This document shows positions 24,301 to 34,491 of a DNA stretch of 64,000 bases, one piece after another. The DNA is from Metridium senile (Eukaryota > Cnidaria > Anthozoa > Actiniaria > Metridiidae). The stretch is from assembly GCA_949775045.1 (NCBI GenBank), contig OX459100.1:3207936-3271935 (forward strand), read 5' to 3'. The notes below the pieces were generated by a model. It searched no databases. It saw only the letters and a list, made by a program, of their open reading frames with translations, and had not been told where the DNA came from. The translations under genes were made by a program, and so were the position numbers. Numbering within the stretch: position 1 is the stretch's first letter; each line of letters begins with the position of its first letter.

Positions 24301-27300
24301 ATAAAAAAATCAACATTTAAAAACGACTTTGAAATTCAACAGTGAGTAAGATAGTCAGCCATGATTCAACATGGTGTCCCAACAAGCAGTTTGTAGGGAA
24401 TTGTGGGTATTTTTGTCCCAGAATCCTTTGTATTATCATCGGAGCGCCCAACAAGTTGGAACGTGTTGCGAGCGTTTGCACACAGCCGCCAACATCGCGC
24501 AGCCACACACAACAATGTTGGCCCAACAATGTTGGATGTTGTTCAATTGTTGCGTGCGTTTGCACGGGCCTTGAAGTTTGACCAGTTTCAAACTTCATCC
24601 AACAACATCCAACAAGTCGCAATAACACACAACAACACGCAACATGGTGTTCAAACGCTCGCAACATGTTGAGCCAAACATTGTGGTGTGTTGTTGGCCA
24701 ACAATGTTGCGTGCGTTTGTGTTGTTGGTCGTATAAATATCCAATTAGATAAACTTAATATACAAATTAGGTAATACCTAATAGCGGAGCTCCCAGTTTA
24801 ATTTTTTCTTACAACATCAATATGTGCATGTAAATACCACTTATTAGATATTTTCTTGGGTATAATATACGTGCTGATATTTTACGAGTTGCGTACGTTT
24901 AATCAGCAAGCAATGAGTAAAATGCCAGCCCGTAATACCCAAGAAAATATCTAATAAGGGATTTATTATACAACTTACTGTTTATTGTAATTTATATAGC
25001 ATTTTTCATCGAAAAATATAACCTTTCGGAGATTCAGCGCGCGGAGAGAGAATCAAAACAAAGCCCTGGAAAAGCCAGTAAAATGTAAGATATTTCTCGC
25101 TCTCTTTTTGATTGACATAATGTCAAAAACCTCATTGGCTATCGATGTAGATGACGCCATCATGTAACGCAACGCACGAAAGGAAAGTTTGTCATTTACA
25201 CGAGGGACGGAGATTTCTCATTGAAAAAAGTCCGATAAAAGCATGTTAATGGACAATTCATGAATGGAAATTGATTTAATGTAAGTAAAAAAATTGTAAT
25301 AAATTCCACTGCTTTTTCTTAGGTTGGTTATCGTTTTCATTCTATGCACTTTTTCATCTTTTTCTCAAATTTTCAACTGTCACTTCAGTCAATAGTGTTG
25401 TTCAGACAAAAAAGTGTTCAGAAATGTTTTTGATGGAAAATACGATTCCCAAACGATAGTGTGAATAGCCTTATTATTATCCCTTTTATTTTTAAGTCAT
25501 TAAGCTTATTTTGCTTTTGATAACGCCTTGAAAAAGTGCTTTGGCTGAACAGTCGTTTTACGGCCGGTTTTTACCTTCTTTTATTTTCCAAAGTTAGTTA
25601 GGATTCCGGATAGAAAATATTAAACCTTTTCATCGTATTAGATTTATTAAAAAGTAGTCATGGCAAATCATAAAACAAAACAAAAAAATATTTTGAAATG
25701 GAATTAAACGCCTCAAGAATTATAAGTTCTACCAACACAAGATCGATTTGAAAAGACAAGGATTTTAAAACAAGGTATTTTATTATGAAAAACTTTGTGT
25801 AAAACATCATTTTGTTCTGTAAAAAAACTTTAACGACTTTGAAGTAAAAACTACTAAAAAAGCTCGTTTAGTAAGCATAAAATAGTTAATATTGCCGAAT
25901 AAACAGAAGTTATTCAACCAATTTTAAATTATGTTTGTATTTCAATTCATCTTTGATGTTTTCCGTTTATGAGGTAAAACTATGACAAAACGAGTTGAAG
26001 ATTGAACTAATTTAGGCTGCAAAACAGACCCTACTTTTACACAAAAACTATGACAAATCGAGTTGAAGATTGAACTAATTTAGACTGCAAAACAGTCCCT
26101 ACGTGCTTTTACACGAAAACTACGACGAAACGAGTTGAAGATTGAACTAATTTTTGAAAAACTTGAAACAAATGATAATCTTGAACCATGGATAATAAAA
26201 ACACTTGAACTTACTTTATCGGTGATTATTTTCTTGAGGTTTTCTTTCTTCAATGACATTGATCATATTTTGACGAATAGATGTAAGCTTATGTACTTGA
26301 ATTTTGATGGATTAAACATTGTTCATAGTTCAACTGCCAAGCTTGAAAATCCTTCAATAAACTGTGCCGAGGGAAGCAATTTGAAGACAGTTTTCATAAC
26401 AAACAAGGTCGCTTCTTTATCAATTTGTTTTGAATTGCTGTAGTCTTTTAATATTCTTCCACGAAGGTATCTACAAATACGTTTTCTTGATCTTTTGGAA
26501 TCAGTCTTTTGCTTTTCTTTAGTATAATTTCTTCGTTTTTGTGTCCTTCAAGTTTATGTTCTTCTTCGGTCACAACTCTCTTTATGTTCTTCGAAGTTCA
26601 TCTTTCTCCGTTGTTATTTTGAATTAATGAAAGCTCTGCTATTAGCAAGTAGTATTTTGTTGTTGTTTGTTTGCCTTTTTTAAGATAAAAGAAAACTTTG
26701 CTTTGTTGGTCTAGTGCTATTTGGCGCGCGCGTCACTTTTGTTCCCGCCGAAATGTAACAGCCAATCAGCATCGCGATGGGCGCGGACGTCGTCGGACGT
26801 ACGCTTGGGATACCTATGTAAAAACCATCGAAAATAGACTCGATGCATTACCATTTTTTCTTAAGTATGGTGCTCCGCTCGCGCGGGCCGAAGGGTTGAA
26901 ACGTGCAACCACCATACAATCATTTCTTTTGATCTATGAATCAGAATATTCACATATTTTGGTTGAATTTTTTCCTATATAGTTATTCAAGTCTTCATCA
27001 TGCCTAAAATGGAATTAATGAATAAAATATCACGCTTCACGATCAAATATGTGATTTATCTCCTCTGAATGCCACCAAATCTAGCAAGAAGCAGTCATTT
27101 TAGCTTAAGCTGAAATAAACCAAATATGGTATCAAAACACTTAATTTGCACATCTGAATATATCGAAGCATGGATATAGTCATGTGCTGTATATTTCAAC
27201 TTCTTACGAGTTTCCGACAAAACCTAGTATTACAAAGAAAAATCGACTTTTGAACATTTTGGCATTTTTATTTTTAAAAACTCTGCCCGCTGTAGTTAAT

Positions 27301-29382
27301 AGAATAGAAATACGTCTAATAGTGCTATCCCATCTGTGACCAATTTGGAACATTTCATTAAAATTTGTCGCTGATCTAATTTAGGTCGAAGCTAGCCAGC
27401 TTCTCTTAAGAACAAAATAGAATCTTGTGCTTCACGCTTTTGGAATGCCAAAATTACCGCTTCAAGATTCAAATAAGAAGAAAATACTTGTTCAGTTTTA
27501 TTCATTTTGTTGTTTTATTATTTTAGATTGTTGCTGTCAGTTTGTGGATTTTTCTGTTTTTGTTTTTGTTTGTATGTTATTGTTTGGTGTCTGATACATT
27601 GTTCCCTTTCATTGTGTTTGTATGTCTTTATTTTGTTTGCACCAAGAACGATCACTCAGTGGTGTGCGTAGAAGATCGTGTTATTTATTGTATATTTGAT
27701 TCATGTTGCCTTGGCAACCAAATGGCACTTTTATAACAAAAGGGTTCTTTATTTAATGAGGCATTCGTTAAATTCCAAATAATTCCATATCATTTTCTTT
27801 TTCTTCTTTCTTCATCTCTTTCTCTTTTATTAAGAAATTATTACAAAATTACGTTTTTTTTTCTGCAATCGAAATCTTCCTGAAAGTCGGTAAATAACTG
27901 AAAAGGCCATCTGCTCTTGTCAAAATATAGCTATATTTAAATGCGTTTTATCGTATTTAATATAGGTCATTTCAAACATATATCTAGAAAAAAAAACTCT
28001 AGTAAATTTGGGCTAGTATAGTTAGTATGTGTTTAATAGTATGACTAAGCCAGTCACTGGAGTTGGTAACAATGTTATCTTCTTCCTCAGTGTTTCTTTA
28101 TTTTATGTCAGTCTCCCTGTCGATCGAAACCAGTTTTTAACCAAATAGTTAAGCGGTTTCTTTTTTGATTTTCATATCAAACACCATCTAGATGAATGTT
28201 CTTTCGATTATTTATGATACAGGTCTATACACGTTAATTCTTACTTACGTCTTTGTCACTTTATGATATTAAACAATTGTGTGTTCTATAAACACCGCCG
28301 ACGAAGCGGCGTAATTGTGCATTAGAGCGGTTTTCGTACGAGTGGGAAACTGACCGTACCGTAGCCGTAACCGTACCGTAAGTTCTATAAAAACATTCGA
28401 AAATTCTACAGTAACAGTACCGTAACTGTGCGGTAAATATTACGGCCAGTTTCCCACTCATACGAAAATTAAACCGCTCTATACCGGGTCAGTAAGTATA
28501 ACCCTTTTGTTTTTAAGGTGTTCAAGATATTATGATATAATGAGGAAACTCTTCCATTACAGTGTGTAACCCGGCTTTCTGTATTTAAGATGTTCAAGTT
28601 ACTACTTTTTCCGTTTATAGATATATATTAGAATATAATGAACAAACTTTTCCATTACAGAGTGTAACCTTTCTGTAGTTAAGGTGTTCAAGTTACTCCT
28701 TTTTCCGTTTATAGATATATGTTAAAATACAATGAGGAACCTTTTCCATTAGAGTTTCAGTGCCGACGAATTAACGGTTAAAGCTTGAAACGTCAGTAAA
28801 GTTAAGTTAACATTTTTTACGGTGTTTCATAATTTCATTATATTACCTATCGTTTATACCAAACACCATCGCAGTCTATACTAATTTACTCGCTAGTTTC
28901 CATTTCTGCTTTTAATTAAGGAGTACAAGTTACTCCTTTTTCCGTTTATATATATATTATGATATAATGAGGAAATGTTTTCATTACAGAGTAATACAAC
29001 TTAAAGAACAAAGAAAGTTTATAGGGAAATGCTCTCACCTAGCAAGTGAGCAATGGCAATAACCAAACCTAGAGTTTCTTGTCAATATTTGATCTTCTAA
29101 GGAACCTCTTCAATTTTCTTTAAAAAATAATCATTTTTAAAGAGATATATATTAATTTGTACTGCTATAATACAAAAGTTATGAGGTTGAAATCACGTTG
29201 GCTTTTCTCAAACTGAATGCATGTAGTTAGTTTATAACGACGACCATCATTAAACACAGTTTTAACTTATTCCAAATCAAGCGAAATAAAAACTAAAAAA
29301 CTGTCTAAAAGTGCTAAATTTTAAATATCATACCTTTGGCAATTAATGAAGAGAAAGCCAGAGTTAGAAGTAAAATATTCAT
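15386..29382 (-). CDS. Secreted GPI-anchored SEA/TSP1-like modular protein
   Basis: Nine exons on the minus strand, in transcript order: 29334-29382, 22483-22650, 20125-20231, 19244-19484, 17899-18060, 16795-16925, 16364-16598, 15980-16153 and 15386-15453. They sum to 1335 nt (444 aa), and all joins are GT-AG and in phase. The order is signal peptide (MNILLLTLAFSSLIAKG); P/T/S-rich linker; SEA-like module from two exons (phases 1-0, 0-1); TSP1-like module (CATCC… NRTC); second two-exon SEA-like module; TSP1-like module (EWKTVKDGCSTCCGTGG); and a tail AGSKASTSCLLAVLLALVSLFW-stop, typical of a GPI signal. Module exons are symmetric 1-1, as in shuffled extracellular domains. Function is unknown; a cell-surface or mucus-associated role is inferred. 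'SEA' is a call from pattern and exon layout and is less certain than the gene model. Additional exons in the 6.7-kb intron 1 cannot be excluded. Confidence 0.75.
15815..15900. repeat. Dispersed repeat (CCCTTTGTCCAAGTAG… CGCGTACC)
   Basis: The same block, diverged, occurs at about 41185-41265 (CCCTTTGTCCAAGTGG… GTGCGTACC) with TTTTAGGG motifs. It is a non-coding dispersed element. Confidence 0.5.
16893..17390. repeat. 99-102-bp tandem repeat, five copies, spanning a splice acceptor
   Basis: CCATTAAAGAAACACTGAAT recurs at 16893, 16995, 17094, 17193 and 17293. Read on the minus strand, each copy carries a polypyrimidine/TACTTGTAG acceptor and the first residues of the SEA exon (RMFTFSVSLM). 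Only the copy nearest 16893 continues into the real exon. 99 bp is 33 codons, so the array stays open as a hydrophobic 33-residue repeat. Confidence 0.9.
17467..17792. mobile_element. Penelope-like element fragment, inverted arms with hammerhead-like core
   Basis: Flanked by an exact 13-bp direct repeat TAATTAAAAGTTT (17454-17466, 17793-17805). The inverted arms (about 17471-17554 and 17641-17757) contain CTGAAGATGAC… GTCGAAAC. That resembles the CUGANGA/GAAA core and stem II of hammerhead ribozymes known in Penelope-like retroelement ends. The middle is non-coding. It lies in an intron of the minus-strand gene. Confidence 0.65.
18130..19230. other. Intron of minus-strand gene, nothing recognised
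   Basis: AT-rich intron sequence. A short GC-richer patch at 18235-18330 has repeated CGGGTTCGATTC/CGGGTTCGGTTC motifs. No exon or RNA gene could be supported. Confidence 0.5.
19545..19970. repeat. Degenerate minisatellite (gaggatg-catgaggctaagat)n
   Basis: Irregular 15-21-bp units containing GAGGCTA, GATGAGGA and GATGCAT variants. It lies in the intron between the two exons of the first SEA-like module. Minus-strand open frames here (LMHPH/SLIHPH) are repeat translation. Confidence 0.8.
20335..20586. mobile_element. MITE, family B copy 1 (GAGCAAGGGACTGG ends)
   Basis: Left CTTTTTCATATCGAGCAAGG GACTGG pairs with right CCAGTCCCTTTCTCGATATG GAAAAG. A second copy lies at about 60666-61085. No coding capacity. 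Located in intron 2 of the minus-strand gene. Confidence 0.75.
21400..21705 (+). other. Two overlapping unrecognised open frames in an intron
   Basis: A frame without an early ATG ends at 21575 (…KKMSDIRISPNLLDTISLL…). A second frame starting at an ATG near 21546 runs about 53 codons to 21700 (MEDSKIRGTIVLLRYACDKG…). Both read in the antisense direction to the host gene. Composition looks protein-like, but I recognise no domain and see no splice context. This could be a decayed transposon frame. Confidence 0.25.
22301..22454. mobile_element. Palindromic MITE (GATTAAATGTCCC arms)
   Basis: Left AGTGATTAAATGTCCC and right GGGACATTTAATCACT pair for about 37 bp, ending AATAGC/GCTATT. The loop holds further CCTCGG palindromes. 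Confidence 0.8.
22980..24720. mobile_element. Large nested foldback rich in CAACATTGTTGG / GCAAACGCACGCAAC
   Basis: Two long arms, about 23530-23935 and about 24130-24560, are inverted copies of each other: CCCTAAAAAACACTGCTTGTTGG against CCCAACAAGCAGTTTGTAGGG, and CTAAGCGATATATATTTTTC against its complement. An inner palindrome pairs CCTATGATAACGATGGGCCA with TGGCCCATCGTTATCATAGG. CAACAATGTTGCGTGCGTTTG units recur throughout. Several open frames on both strands are mirror artefacts of the palindrome. Confidence 0.85.
24828..25630. repeat. Dispersed repeat C, copy 1 (ATACCCAAGAAAATATCTAA palindrome + tail)
   Basis: Starts with an inverted pair: CTTATTAGATATTTTCTTGG and CCAAGAAAATATCTAATAAG. 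About 650 bp of unique tail follows (…CTCATTGGCTATCGATGTAG…). The whole unit is repeated at 38148-38955, and a piece at about 40850-41010. No coding capacity seen. Confidence 0.85.
25975..26150. repeat. About 68-bp tandem repeat, 2.7 copies
   Basis: CGAGTTGAAGATTGAACTAA recurs three times at 66-72-bp spacing, with GCAAAACAG(A/T)CCCTAC between. Confidence 0.8.
26160..28320. other. Intron 1 of minus-strand gene, no gene seen
   Basis: No supported gene. A fragment at 27228-27280 (TAGTATTACAAAGAAAAATC) repeats the sequence at 23251-23300, which marks a dispersed repeat. Confidence 0.5.
28323..28481. mobile_element. MITE with TAGAGCGGTTTTCGTACGAG ends
   Basis: TAGAGCGGTTTTCGTACGAG TGGGAAACTG at the left is inverted at the right (CAGTTTCCCACTCATACGAA AATTAAACCGCTCTA). 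The interior contains ACCGTACCGTA repeats. Non-coding. Confidence 0.85.
28530..28990. repeat. Roughly 100-bp tandem repeat (TTCAAGTTACTCCTTTTTCC)
   Basis: Four to five imperfect copies of GGTGTTCAAGTTACT…CCGTTTATAGATATAT…ATAATGAGGAA…TTTTCCATTACAGAGT. They are interrupted at about 28755-28915 by a segment related in inverse orientation to 36955-37135. Confidence 0.75.
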
Positions 29383-29497
29383 GCTTCCTAGAGCTACTTC
29401 ATCAAGCTTCCAGCAAGAAGTGAAACTGAAGCGGCTCTGCTTTGGGCTATACTCGATGACTGGATGTCTCAAGAACAATCGTTGCTCGCTTGTTCAG

Positions 29498-29506
29498 CTT
29501 ATATAA
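29498..29506 (-). promoter_or_regulatory. TATA box of minus-strand SEA/TSP gene
   Basis: TTATATAAG on the minus strand, about 116 nt upstream of the ATG at 29382. A three-codon upstream ORF (ATGAAGTAG) lies in the predicted 5' UTR. Confidence 0.5.
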
Positions 29507-30057
29507 CCACGCATTGTCGGTAAACAGAAAAAAAGAGAGAAATTTGAAAAACAGTTAACGCTTCTGTCAACCAAAGGCAAATATGTCAAACTCTACTATT
29601 TGGGGAATGTTTGCTTACTTTCGGCGAATTCAAACAGTGGAATTTTTTTTATTGTAGGTCATTACGAGTTTAATTTTTTAATAAAATTAAAGTTATATGT
29701 TGCATGCTTGGTTTAAATGAATATTTGCATTGATGTAATTACATGTATTTTATAATTGCATTCTTTTTCTACGCCGACTTTGATTATGAAAATGGTGAAG
29801 GTTAACGTCCATAACATCAGTAAGTAATATTCATTTTTTATGATTTGTTTTTTTACCATTTTTACTTACATAGATGGCTAACGTCCAAAACGTCATTGAT
29901 CATGATTGCAACACAGCGCGGTCAAACGACTACGCATGCGCGAAAATACAAGTAAACTGATCCAGTACACAAATATATCTGACATTCGCACGGACTCGAT
30001 GGAGTGTACGACTTTCATCGCTTTTTTTCTCAAAATATAAACAGAAATACAAAAGTA

Positions 30058-30475
30058 TAGAGCGAAAACACTAGAACCATGAAACAAAATCAATTTGTTA
30101 GTGTGTAATGGTAATCATTTTGAGGGTGCTACGGCCCTGTTTTGTATTTGATGTTTCTGGTTGAGTGATACTGACTAAATAGTCACTAAATAATAACTAT
30201 TAGAGCGAAAAAATACTAGTACCATGAAATAAAAACAAAATAGTTACTAACTAATAGTTTTTATTTAGTGACTATTTAGTCACTCAACCAGAAACATCAA
30301 ATACAAAAGGAAACAATACCTCATTACAACTTTACTTGTCTTTTATAGTAACTAATAGTCGCTAAATAAGAACTATTACACACTAACAATTTGATTTTGT
30401 TTCATGGTTCTAGTGTTTTCTCCCTAGTTAGTAACTATTTTGTTTTTATTTCATGGTTCTAGTGTTTTCGCTCTA
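30058..30475. mobile_element. MITE, family D copy 1 (TAGAGCGAAAACACT ends), with nested copy
   Basis: TAGAGCGAAAACACTAGAAC CATGAAACAAAATCAA is mirrored at the right end (…CATGGTTCTAGTGTTTTCGCTCTA). Internal inverted pairs (GTCACTCAACCAGAAACATC) and a second TTAGAGCGAAAAAATACTAG near 30199 show a nested insertion. Related copies lie at 47530 and 52148. Confidence 0.75.
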
Positions 30476-30497
30476 GACTCATGGTAGCTTTACAATA

Positions 30498-30501
30498 TAA
30501 C

Positions 30502-30534
<33 letters not shown>

Positions 30535-30620
30535 TTTATTTCTATAGCGCTTTTACATTGGATGCGCAAAGCGCTTTACAACAAAAATACAATACAATAT
30601 ATAAATTAATATGTGACAAT
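30498..30620 (-). mobile_element. (TAA)n tail and GCGC-rich end of a SINE/LINE-type retroelement
   Basis: (ATA)n is followed by ACTTTATTTCTATAGCGCTT TTACATTGGATGCGCAAAGC GC. This is the kind of conserved 3' end seen on many invertebrate non-LTR elements and SINEs, adjoining a trinucleotide tail. The strand is inferred from the tail. Confidence 0.5.
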
Positions 30621-30739
30621 GATACTAAGAATATTTTAGTTAAAATTAATTAAGTACTAAGAATATAATCTGAAAAAATCTAAAATTCTAAAAATTTAAA
30701 TAACAAATATTATATACACTGAAGTCCACAATTCCTATT

Positions 30740-31353
30740 GTTATATTGGTAAATTATTTTCACTGCTTTCTCGCTCTCTTATTGGACGATTCGGTGTCAC
30801 GTGTCCGGAGCTAAAATCAACTGTTGACTGATTGGTCAACAGTTTGGCGATTGTTGACCGCTTGGCGGGAAAAGGGAGGCTCGCGTTGAGTGAAAGTCGG
30901 AAAGCAGTATTCGTTCATATTCAAGAAGCCTTACCGAAGACAAACAAAGAGAAATCTCTAATACCTTGAGTTCTGCTGCTTCTACAAGCAACCAAATTGA
31001 AGAATATTCAAGCCGTAACACTCCAAGCTCACCCGTAAACATGATGCAGAGTTTCGCGTCACAACAAAGTCAAGAAACTGTTCACTTTCACGCAGGATCT
31101 TTCTCCGGTGCAAATGTCACGTTACATTTCTATTCAGGAACTCATTGACTGTTTCATTCATAAAGTTTTGCTAGTTTTTCGGCATTTGTATATTTATATT
31201 ATTTTCATTTTCAAGCACAATGTAATTTAAACGCTTAACATCTTGCTATTTTGTCGACGATCAATATTATATTTACAATAAAGTATTATTGGAAATCATC
31301 TTGCAATGTGTTTTGATGCTTGTTTTTTTATTCACATAATTTACCAATATAAC
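30740..31353. mobile_element. TIR element carrying a small open frame
   Basis: 18-bp perfect TIRs GTTATATTGGTAAATTAT (30740) and ATAATTTACCAATATAAC (ends 31353). The inside holds promoter-like boxes (ATTGG near 30780, CACGTG near 30798, ATTGGTCAAC near 30831), one small frame (30894-31148) and an AATAAA near 31277. This is the size and layout of a mobilised mini-gene rather than a plain MITE. Confidence 0.7.
30894..31148 (+). CDS. Small hypothetical protein inside TIR element
   Basis: Open for 84 codons after an in-frame TGA at 30891. The first ATG is only near 31040, so the start is non-canonical or an upstream exon is missing. The N-terminal part is Ser/Thr/Gln/Asn-rich and looks disordered. 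The C-terminus is VHFHAGSFSGANVTLHFYSG plus TH-stop, an alternating polar/hydrophobic stretch that looks like a beta-arch. I do not recognise the family. A functional amyloid-type motif is conceivable but unproven. AATAAA follows about 130 nt after the stop. Confidence 0.4.
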   Translation, partial: KSESSIRSYSRSLTEDKQREISNTLSSAASTSNQIEEYSSRNTPSSPVNMMQSFASQQSQETVHFHAGSFSGANVTLHFYSGTH

Positions 31354-31360
31354 AAAATAC

Positions 31361-31415
31361 TTAATGACTGTTTCCCTCGGGGAAAAACCGTTTCCCTCGG
31401 GAACAGTCATTAAGT
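31361..31415. repeat. Palindrome ACTTAATGACTGTTTCCCTCGG
   Basis: ACTTAATGACTGTTTCCCTC and GGGAACAGTCATTAAGT pair around a CCCTCGGGG loop. Confidence 0.75.
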
Positions 31416-31419
31416 GTAT

Positions 31420-31480
31420 AATGTTTACAATGGCAAATTTACCGCTGTAAAAATTTTGCCGCGCATGCGTAGTAATAATG
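31420..31480. repeat. Direct repeat with 32821-32875
   Basis: TTTACAATGGCAAATTTRCC GCTGT…ATTTTGCCGCGCATGCGTAG occurs at both places, flanking the non-LTR retrotransposon fragment. Confidence 0.7.
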
Positions 31481-31689
31481 CCTTTATTTACACTTCATTT
31501 AAATATAAATAAATATAATTTACAAAAAGGAATAATATAATATTACAAGTGTTGGAAACTTAGAGGAACTAAAGTTATCGAGCTAAGTTTCCAACTGGAA
31601 ATTATATTAAATATGACTACCAATTATTATGAATACTTATTATAATAATTATTACATAATTAGTTATTTTGTGAATATACCTCATATGC

Positions 31690-32446
31690 TAGTTAATCAT
31701 TTAGAAATACGAGTCCAAACAATTTCTCTTCAGACATTTAATAAAATTGTTTTTGTTCATTAATTTAAGATGATCATCAATCTGATGCCAAATCTTCACC
31801 CCTCTAAATCTCAACGAGAATTTCCCATAATTTGTTCTAGCAGAAGGTATTTGATAATTATGGACGGAATAACGTGTAAAATGATGGTGAACTTCACTTG
31901 AAAGTTTAAAATAGTTATTGAAAGCACAAGGTAGAATATTATTATGATAATCATACATAAATTTAGCTATTTGGATAAATATAATATCTGGAAGTTGAGG
32001 ATTCTTAGGTTATAAAGTTGTTGCATGTTTTCTATAATGTGAAAATGTCATGAGTCTTAAAGCTTTATTATTTAATACATTTAATGGTTTCAGGTGTGAT
32101 TTATAAGTATTTCCCCTAATTATAGCCCCATAATGGAGATAAGGGTAAATCAGAGAAAAAAAAATGTTTCTCAAGGAGTCAGGGTCAACATAATGCCGTA
32201 TTTTAGAAAGTAAACCAACATTCTTAGCATAGGGTCCTGAAGGGGGTAGAATGGGAGCTGGGATTGGCCATATTTTTGACTGGGAAAATGGGATTGATGC
32301 ACTGGAACTGGGATTTACAAATAAAAGAACAATAGAAAATGGGAATGGGATTGAAAACTTAAAAATACTTAAGCAAAACTGATGGGATTATGTGATTTTT
32401 GACTGGGATTTGGTGCTTGAAATATAAACTGGGAAATGGGATTCGG

Positions 32447-32494
<48 letters not shown>

Positions 32495-32720
32495 ACTTCA
32501 GGACCCTCGTAGCAACTTTTTTAGAAATTATATTAATATGAACTTTCCAGGATATATTTTGATCAATGTTTACACCTAGATATTTAATAGACTCACTTTG
32601 TTGAAGATCTAAATCATTTAACAATATCTTAGAAGAAGATTTAGCTTTACGCCCAGATACAAATATCATATATTTTGACTTTTTAATATTTAAAGAAAGT
32701 TTATTGGCTCTAATTGGCGT
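31690..32720 (-). pseudogene. Non-LTR retrotransposon reverse transcriptase fragment (jockey-like), decayed
   Basis: On the minus strand, 32669-32520 reads LNDLDLQQSESIKYLGVNID …SWKVHINIISKK. This is the region downstream of the RT catalytic core, with the familiar KYLGV.ID..LSW..HI pattern. 32230-31960 continues IRHYVDPDSLRNIFFSLIYP, with an in-frame stop near 32010. 31958-31701 ends with the C-terminal pattern FTRYSVHNYQIPSARTNYGK FSLRFRGVKIW. A MITE with a poly-C tract interrupts it at 32231-32507. The catalytic RT core and endonuclease are absent, so this is a 5'-truncated, dead copy. Confidence 0.82.
32231..32507. mobile_element. MITE with AGGGTCCTGAAG ends and poly-C tract, inserted in RT fragment
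   Basis: AGGGTCCTGAAGGGGG at the left and CCCACTTCAGGACCCT at the right are inverted. The interior is GGGATTGG/TGGGA-rich with about 46 C residues at 32449-32494. It splits the reverse transcriptase frame at 32230/32508. Confidence 0.8.
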
Positions 32721-33067
32721 AGTTAATAAACCACTGTGTTCATGATTGCCACAATATATGAATATTAGTTACCATTTCTTACTCTGCCATTTCTTATATT
32801 ATTATTGCGCAATTCCTAATGTTTACAATGGCAAATTTGCCGCTGTGGAAATTTTGCCGCGCATGCGTAGTTAATCGACCACTGTGTTCGTACAATGAAT
32901 AATGGATTAGTTACAATTTCTTACTCCGATATTACTAACGTCCGCAACGTCTACTTTGTTCCAGGAACAGTTTGCCTTTCGCTTGTGGGTGAAACGGGAG
33001 CCTTCTTCAGCGAGTAACATTCTCTTTTATGGTAAATATGCGCTAATATTTACACCGAATTGTGGTC

Positions 33068-33299
33068 TACACCTACTTGCAGTAAGGTTGTCATACAAAC
33101 ATATACATTTGTTATAAAGAAAATAGAATATTTGTGATTTAGTACGATAGGGATTGATTAAAAGACAAAAGAAGATCACTCAAGCTGAACTCTCTCTTTT
33201 GTCTTTTAATTAATTCCTTTCGCACTAAATCACAAATGTTCTATTTTCTTTGTGACAAATGTTCTATTTTGTATGACAACCTTACCGCAAGTAGGTGTA
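33068..33299. mobile_element. MITE, family A copy 3
   Basis: TACACCTACTTGCAGTAAGG TTGTCATAC is mirrored at the right (GTATGACAACCTTACCGCAA GTAGGTGTA). Arms extend through AAATAGAATATTTGTGATTT AGT. The tip matches the other family A copies; the arm does not. Confidence 0.75.
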
Positions 33300-34491
33300 T
33301 CGAGAAATCTATAAAATGTTGAAAAACTCATGAGAGTGTACCGGTTAACAGGTTTGTTGAAAAAGCTAATTTTCGGAATCCGGAGAGAAACAACTTGACA
33401 ACTTGACAACTTCATGAAAATAAGAAAGAACTTACGTTGGGGCTTCAGTATTATACAATATTCGCATCCGATTTGTATGAGATATACAATTGGCATCTGC
33501 CAATCAAACGTCAAACGTACAATTAACTTCTCTGGAAAATATTATATTGTGATGCATGAAACAAGTTTTTAAAAATAGAATGCGTTGTGAAACAGTTTGA
33601 AACAGTTTGATAATCAAAATCAAAATATATTTTATAAAAATCATTCAATTGTTCTGTCGACCTAGACGTCGTTATTTCTTGGTATTTCAGTCGAACAATA
33701 ACTTTTCTGTCAAATAATATGTTGTAATGAAACTGTTTTCAGTAGAATGCGTTGGGGTCTCCAAGGAAACAGTTTGATAAGCAAAATAAGCAAAATATTT
33801 TATAAAAATCATTCAATTGTTCTGTCGACCTAGACGTCGTTATTTCTTGGTATTTCAGTCGAACAATAACTTTTCTGTCAAATAATATGTTGTAATGAAA
33901 CTGTTTTCAGTAGAATGCGTTGGGGTCTCCAAGGAAACAGTTTGATAAGCAAAATAAGCAAAATATTTTATATAAATAATTCAATTGTTCTGTCGACCTA
34001 GACGTCGTTATTTCTTGGTATTTCAGTCGAACAACAACTTTTCTGTCAAATAATATTTACTTATGAAACTATTTTCAGTAGAATGCGTTGGGGTTTCCAA
34101 GGAAACAGTTTGATAAGCAAAATAATAAAAATACTTTATAAAAATAATTCAATTCTTTTGTCGACCTATAGACGTCGTTATTTCTTGGTATTTCAATCGA
34201 ACAATAACTTTTCTGGCAAATATTTGTGATGCATAAAACTAGTTTTCAAAAATAGAATACGTTGGGGTTTCCAAGGAGACGGTTTGATAAGCAAAATAAT
34301 CAAAATACCTTATAAAAATAATTCAATTGTTCTGTTGACCTAGAAGTCGTTATTTCTTGGTATTTCAGTGGAACAATAACTTTTCAAATAATATATTGTA
34401 ATGAAACTATTTTCAGTAAAATGCGTTGGGGCTTCCATGCAAGGAAACAGTTTGATAAGCAAAATTACCAAAATACTTTATATAAATAATT

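Noticed and set aside
22883..24672. Multiple 60-160-codon frames on both strands
   Set aside because: Mirror-image frames of the large palindrome. No codon or domain signature.
26135..26443. 102-codon frame
   Set aside because: Starts at a non-ATG codon in a tandem repeat. No domain or splice context was recognised.
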